A stretch of DNA of 11,178 bases, from NCBI GenBank assembly GCA_937893785.1, contig CALCSP010000109.1, forward strand, positions 1 to 11,178, in the 5' to 3' direction. This stretch comes from an uncultured Verrucomicrobiales bacterium (GTDB lineage Bacteria; Verrucomicrobiota; Verrucomicrobiia; Verrucomicrobiales; DEV007). How positions within the stretch are numbered: position 1 is the first letter of the stretch; the number at the start of each line of letters is the position of its first letter. A program made the position numbers and the translations under genes. Positions 6,746-11,178 of the stretch are shown here, piece by piece. The notes beneath the pieces were generated by a model. The model was not told where the DNA came from and ran no database searches. It saw nothing but the letters and a program-made list of their open reading frames with translations.

Positions 6746-7423
6746 ATGGCAGACCGGTTCGAGCCAGTTGTTGAGGCTTTGCCGGAGCGATGGGCTCATC
6801 AGTGGAACCGATCGCTGGAATGGATGGGGCTTGGCATGGTTTTCATTCCTGTGGGAGAACGGCTGTGGAATTGTTACTCCTCAGCCGGGCGCTTTCACCA
6901 TGACCCCCGTCATGCTCTTGCTTGCGTGAGGGCGCTTGATGATTACCCGGGGGTAATAGCAAACCAGGACGCACTGGAACTGGCTCTTTGGTTTCACGAT
7001 GCGGCTTACTGTGCCCAGATCTCGGCACGCGAGAGTCGAGCAACTAGTGCGGAAATGCTACGCCGCGAATTTCAACTTCTTGCCGGCGATCTTATTGATA
7101 TCGAAGAGACGTGTCGCCTAATTACCGCAACTCGGCATCATCGGGAACCGCAAGGTCGTGACGAGGCACTGGCGATGGACATAGACCTGCTGATACTTGC
7201 TTGCGAGGAATGGCGTTATGATATCTATGCCGGTGAAATTCGCAAGGAACATAATCATGTGGATGAACAGACTTTCCGCTTACAAAGAGTGGAGTATTTG
7301 CGCACATTTATGCGTCGCAAATCCATTTACTGGACCCGGCACTTCCGCAAACTTCACGAAGAGCGGGCTCAGTCCAACATTGAGCGCGAACTTTCCGCAC
7401 TGCTTAGTAATCCAACCCAGTAG
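6746..7423 (+). CDS. Predicted HD-superfamily metal-dependent phosphohydrolase
   Basis: A 225-residue cytoplasmic protein with no signal or membrane segment. It matches the small HD-domain proteins of the COG4339 type. HD ligands visible are His51/His52 and His56 (RFHHDPRHAL), the His84-Asp85 pair (LWFHDAAY), His131-His132 (ATRHH) and Asp145/Asp147 (MDIDLLIL), followed by the typical C-terminal Tyr-rich helices (YAGEIRKEHNHV, RVEYLRTF). The physiological substrate of this family is unknown. The ATG at 6746 lies 34 bases after the TIM-barrel stop, so it may be read with that group, though its function need not be related. Its last 20 bases overlap the end of the opposing giant gene. Confidence 0.87.
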   Translation: MADRFEPVVEALPERWAHQWNRSLEWMGLGMVFIPVGERLWNCYSSAGRFHHDPRHALACVRALDDYPGVIANQDALELALWFHDAAYCAQISARESRATSAEMLRREFQLLAGDLIDIEETCRLITATRHHREPQGRDEALAMDIDLLILACEEWRYDIYAGEIRKEHNHVDEQTFRLQRVEYLRTFMRRKSIYWTRHFRKLHEERAQSNIERELSALLSNPTQ

Positions 7424-10400
7424 TAACGCGCAGGAAGTATGTGCGTCCACCAAGTGTGTCCGGGACCACAACCGATGCCTCGGACCCGGTGGCCAATATG
7501 TTAATGTCCGGAAACGGTGTCCAATTGATCATGTTACTTGAATAAAGAACTTGGTACCGTTTTCCGGCAACGGATGACCAACTAAGTGTGATTTGCCCCC
7601 CTACAGCATTGCGCCCGAAAGGGTGGACCAGAAAAGTAGAAGACGGGTTGAGTGGATCGGTGCCTGCCAGAAATTCCTCGAGGTTATTGAGGGAATCACC
7701 ATCCGTATCGAGTAACGAATCACCGGGAAAGAGAATATTGAGACCATGGGTTTGTTCCCAAGGGTCGGGCATACCGTCACCATCACTGTCTGCGAGTATT
7801 TCAATGGTCAGGGGAAGGGTTCCAATCCCTCCGTCATTGGTTGCGCTAAGGGATACATCGATAGTGCCAGCGGCAACCGGAGAACCAGAAATCATGCCGC
7901 TAGAGGCGTCGAAGGATAATTCAGCTGGTAGGTTTTCCACTCCATAGATGGTAGCCGGCAGAGTCGAGGTGATTTTGTAGGAAAACGGCTTTCCTGCCAC
8001 AGCAGTGACAATGGAAGGCGATGTGATTGTCGGCGCTGGGACAGCAGTGATGTTGAAACGGTCACTCAGTGTGACGTTACCGTTGCCATCATCAAGCACC
8101 AGAATCGCATTAGTAGCTGTATCATTAAAGGTGACTGGTGCGCTCCATTGGCCATTAGCAAAAGATGCTGTGTCCAGAGAGGAGGCAACCGCATCGAAAC
8201 CACCCGGGAATGGGGTATTAAGGGCATTGTTTTGATTGCCGGGACTATTGCTTACCCACGACCAGTCCGCTGCCGAGCTTTGATCCTCGCTTCCCCTCCG
8301 GGTCAGCGCCCGATTTTGGGAATTATCCCACTGGACGCTACTGCCACTCCATGCATCACCAACCCTCAAGTTAAAGCCGCCAGCATTGAGGTTAATGGAG
8401 GCAAGGTCATTGGTCGAGTAACCCCATCCGACGAAATCCACTATTTTTCCTGTTTCATCAACCAACATGACCCAACCACGACGTCCAACATTGCCGAAAC
8501 CACGCCCGTGATACCAGGGGATATCCCCGCCAAGGTAATCTTCAGCACGCCATTCCTGGGAGTTGCCGTCCTCATCATGACGAAGAATGACTTCACCCGA
8601 CGCCATCGAAGCCGGAAGGTTGAAAAGGGAGGGAGCGGCTAGGTTGACTCCACTGCCTGCTATTGATGCTGCCTGATTAACAACCACGAACCAACCATCA
8701 GTATTGACTGTCCGAGAGCTTACATTTTGAATCTCGAAATAATCAGGGGAGCGATCCCAGCATTCGGTAATCAGGATTGAGGATCCGTTATCAGCCCCAA
8801 CGAATGCTCCGACAGGGACATTCTGGCTGTAATCAATGACGGTACGTCCTTTAGCATCTATGGCCCGAGCCGTAATTTCAGTGGGGATCCCAATGGCATA
8901 GCTTTGGGCAACATTGGACCACTGATAACCTGCAAAGGGGCCGGAAGCTGCAATTTCCAGAGCAAGATTGGAGAAGCCTTCACCGCCGCTGTTGCCAGCA
9001 CTCAGCGTTACTTCAAAACTGCCGTATTCCGAACTGTTGCCCGAAATCACACCAGATTGTTCGTCAATGACTAAGCCAGCAGGCAGGCCGGAAGCAGAGT
9101 AGGTGGATGGAATATTCGTTGCCAGAACTTGGTAAAAGAAGGCATCATTTAGAACCGAATTCACTGCATCGACACTGGTAATAACCGGGGGAGAAACTTT
9201 TGCAGGGGTGCCTCCCAGCACCGTGCTGGCCCGCCAGTTTTCTGCGTTATTCCAAGTTTCCTTAGGCGCCGAAAAATCCAATATTTCCAGTGAATAGCCG
9301 TTGCCGTCCGAGTCTCGATACCAGGAATCATTATACTCAAATCGCATGATTGCCGCTTCATAAGGTCGTGCGAGTTGCAACACGATTTCTTCACCGTCGT
9401 TACTTAATTTCCCCGCATATTGTCCGGCGATATCGATGTCCGGCCCATATTCGGCTTGAAATGTTACAGGGTCGGCAACCACAACCACGTAGGCACCGAC
9501 ATCGAGTGACATTTCTGGAAATACGAAATCGATTCCGCCGGTAAAGCGCACCCCACCCAGTTCCAGCGGAACGGTACCGATATTCTGTAATTCAATGTAT
9601 TCGAGTGCCTCCGTTTGAGCCGGGTGATACATGATTTCGGTAATCCGCAGGCCATCAATAAGGGAAAGCGCCTGCTTATATTCTTCATTTTGTTCAGGCT
9701 GTTGCGTAATGGTGGATCGCAGTTCCAGACCAAATACGACATCACCACTGGAATCATCATCCTGATGCACGGATGCACTGATCACATTTGCACCCGGTCG
9801 TATCAATCCATTTGGAATTTCGAAGGGACCTTCACGCACGGCATTATCCCATCCACTGGCGGCAAATGAGGCGTGGGTGATTTCGCCATCAGGCATGCGT
9901 AAACGGTACACCTCGGCACCATTGAGATATACTACTGCGCCATCGTCTGCAAAGAGGTCAAAGGAGAATGTAGCCAGTGAAGGGTCGCCGGTGACGTCAA
10001 AAATGTGCCTGAAGTAGTGAGTAGTAGGAGGATTAAGGTTAAGTAGAGTGCCCGCGGGGCCGTTTACCGGGTCATTATCTCGATAGAGCAAGCCCGGTCC
10101 GCGGGGCCAGGAGGCATCATCATATTCAGGACTGCGCCATGCCGTTCCAAGGTCCGTATTGGTTTGTTCATAAGCCCATTGAGCTCCCGGGGCAATTAAA
10201 GTCGTAGTGATGACCGTTGGAATTTCACTGACATTAGGCAAGCCCGGCGTCGGCAATTTAAAGAACTCGTAAGTTTCGGCACCGTCGGGCATTCTGCCAC
10301 GCGAAACATCAATTCCTTCAGCTTGCAGATGAACTTGGTCGATGGATGTGAAATTTTCGGCTAGCAGATAAATCCACTCGTAGCTTGATGAAATCTTGAA

Positions 10401-11178
10401 GTTGAGTTCACGAAAACCTTCTCCGCCCTTACCGTTAGCGCGGAAAACACTGAAACCATTTGGCGCAATGAAGCTCAAGGGGGCAATTCCGCCTCGGTTG
10501 TCTTCTGGTTGTGCATCCTGACTGATGATAAGGCCGGCAAGAGGAACAGGCAGGTTGTCCGGGTTGTGGATTTCTATGAAGTCTTCGGCAAAAGTTAACT
10601 CAGGTGCAGCCAACCACTCGTTAATGCATAAGGCGGATTGGAGGCCATAAGGTTGCTTTCGATTTGCTTCGCCGGGAGTGACCTGTGTAAGTGCCCATTG
10701 AAAGCCTGTGTGGTTAACACGACCAATACTATAGCCGGGGATCTGCAAGCCGAACTGGATTGAGTCAAGCAATCCACCGCCATTTTCCACAGCATCGTAG
10801 AGGTAAACGCCTTCACCATCATCATCGAGGGAAAATCCGAGGTGTATCCCCGGTGATTGCCCATTGTCGGCATTGAGCACTAGGTAACCGCCAGCAGGAA
10901 TGATTGTGCCCTGCGGGAAAACATACTTGCTTGGAATGTTCGGGTTATCCGTAATACTTTTTTGCGAGAGATCTACTGATATTGCGCCTGCATTGTGCAA
11001 TTCAATCATGTCAGGGAAGCTTCCCTGATTTTCATAAGAGCCACCGTTTGCCGCCAAGACTTCACTGATAACCACGCGTGAAAAGCCGGGATCAACTTCC
11101 CAGGTTCTGGAAACAGTTGGTATTTGCTGAAGATTGCCGGCAAAGTCCGTTCCCAGAACCTCAACAGTGTAGCTGCCA
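7404..11178 (-). CDS. Giant exported lamin-tail/Ig multidomain protein, 5' part outside the window
   Basis: The frame is open to the right edge (visible part about 1258 codons). A GTG at 11073-11075 is internal: the codons before it encode protein-like text such as YTVEVLGTDFAGNLQ. Counting from that GTG: lamin-tail domain 1 (1-115, ISEVLAANGG), lamin-tail 2 (about 145-285, INEWLAAPEL), a galactose-binding-like beta-sandwich (about 290-455, DLFADDGAVVYLNGAEVYR), lamin-tail 3 (about 475-625, ITEIMYHP), a putative-Ig domain (630-710), an Ig-like domain split by lamin-tail 4 (about 720-1012, ITECWDRSPDYFEIQN), a second putative-Ig domain (1013-1095, GLPAELSF-like), a calcium-binding DxDxDG pair (1096-1140, DSDGDGMPD and DTDGDSLNN) and a C-terminal Verrucomicrobiota-type module (1147-1223). 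Such proteins are secreted or surface-bound, often with a CotH kinase domain upstream; none is visible here. No enzymatic motif and no PEP-CTERM or LPXTG signal is seen. Confidence 0.88.
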   Translation of the reverse strand, partial: GSYTVEVLGTDFAGNLQQIPTVSRTWEVDPGFSRVVISEVLAANGGSYENQGSFPDMIELHNAGAISVDLSQKSITDNPNIPSKYVFPQGTIIPAGGYLVLNADNGQSPGIHLGFSLDDDGEGVYLYDAVENGGGLLDSIQFGLQIPGYSIGRVNHTGFQWALTQVTPGEANRKQPYGLQSALCINEWLAAPELTFAEDFIEIHNPDNLPVPLAGLIISQDAQPEDNRGGIAPLSFIAPNGFSVFRANGKGGEGFRELNFKISSSYEWIYLLAENFTSIDQVHLQAEGIDVSRGRMPDGAETYEFFKLPTPGLPNVSEIPTVITTTLIAPGAQWAYEQTNTDLGTAWRSPEYDDASWPRGPGLLYRDNDPVNGPAGTLLNLNPPTTHYFRHIFDVTGDPSLATFSFDLFADDGAVVYLNGAEVYRLRMPDGEITHASFAASGWDNAVREGPFEIPNGLIRPGANVISASVHQDDDSSGDVVFGLELRSTITQQPEQNEEYKQALSLIDGLRITEIMYHPAQTEALEYIELQNIGTVPLELGGVRFTGGIDFVFPEMSLDVGAYVVVVADPVTFQAEYGPDIDIAGQYAGKLSNDGEEIVLQLARPYEAAIMRFEYNDSWYRDSDGNGYSLEILDFSAPKETWNNAENWRASTVLGGTPAKVSPPVITSVDAVNSVLNDAFFYQVLATNIPSTYSASGLPAGLVIDEQSGVISGNSSEYGSFEVTLSAGNSGGEGFSNLALEIAASGPFAGYQWSNVAQSYAIGIPTEITARAIDAKGRTVIDYSQNVPVGAFVGADNGSSILITECWDRSPDYFEIQNVSSRTVNTDGWFVVVNQAASIAGSGVNLAAPSLFNLPASMASGEVILRHDEDGNSQEWRAEDYLGGDIPWYHGRGFGNVGRRGWVMLVDETGKIVDFVGWGYSTNDLASINLNAGGFNLRVGDAWSGSSVQWDNSQNRALTRRGSEDQSSAADWSWVSNSPGNQNNALNTPFPGGFDAVASSLDTASFANGQWSAPVTFNDTATNAILVLDDGNGNVTLSDRFNITAVPAPTITSPSIVTAVAGKPFSYKITSTLPATIYGVENLPAELSFDASSGMISGSPVAAGTIDVSLSATNDGGIGTLPLTIEILADSDGDGMPDPWEQTHGLNILFPGDSLLDTDGDSLNNLEEFLAGTDPLNPSSTFLVHPFGRNAVGGQITLSWSSVAGKRYQVLYSSNMINWTPFPDINILATGSEASVVVPDTLGGRTYFLRVTTGLDY

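Noticed and set aside
8148..8642. 164-codon plus-strand frame inside the giant lamin-tail gene
   Set aside because: The opposite strand is clearly coding with continuous domain matches; this frame shows no motif.
11073..11075. GTG as the start of the giant protein
   Set aside because: The frame stays open to the window edge and the preceding codons encode typical extracellular domain sequence, so the true start is outside the window.

Overview
The window reads as chromosomal DNA of a Verrucomicrobiota-like bacterium (Opitutae/Puniceicoccales type; a planctomycete is less likely). The basis is the company the genes keep: Tat-exported Gfo/Idh/MocA and TIM-barrel isomerase-like enzymes, a double DUF1080 protein, and a very large exported lamin-tail protein that ends in the C-terminal module (about LSWSSVAGKRYQVLYSS) common in Verrucomicrobiota. 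Most starts have no clear Shine-Dalgarno sequence. There are no rRNA or tRNA genes, no CRISPR array and no insertion sequence.

Layout. Positions 1-237 hold a degraded or chance plus-strand reading frame broken by amber stops. It is followed by a weak hairpin (253-290) and gene-poor DNA up to a strong bidirectional terminator (486-537). A minus-strand group is read leftward from about 4281: an exported PHP/CehA-McbA-like metallo-phosphoesterase (4281-3040), a proline racemase family enzyme with an unusual Ser/Thr catalytic pair (2959-1922), and a Tat-exported Gfo/Idh/MocA oxidoreductase (1855-566) that runs into the terminator. A divergent plus-strand group starts near 4426: an exported tandem DUF1080 (3-keto-disaccharide hydrolase family) protein, a Tat-exported sugar phosphate isomerase/epimerase-like TIM barrel, and a cytoplasmic HD-family phosphohydrolase. 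The two groups share a 144-base divergent control region containing an inverted repeat (GGACAA-N13-TTGTCC, 4343-4367). From 7404 to the right edge the minus strand carries the C-terminal part of a giant multidomain surface protein. Its 3' end overlaps the 3' end of the HD gene tail to tail by 20 bases.

How the genes may work together (inference). Gfo/Idh/MocA dehydrogenase, DUF1080 hydrolase and AP-endonuclease-2-type TIM barrel are the three partners of oxidative glycoside cleavage through 3-keto sugars. Here all three carry export signals, the two that would bind a cofactor or metal by the Tat route. This suggests a periplasmic oxidise-then-cleave module for glycosides. The proline racemase family gene in the same locus suggests that hydroxyproline, free or glycosylated in a glycoprotein, may be part of the substrate. 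That link is a hypothesis. The giant lamin-tail protein is probably an independent surface or secreted protein.
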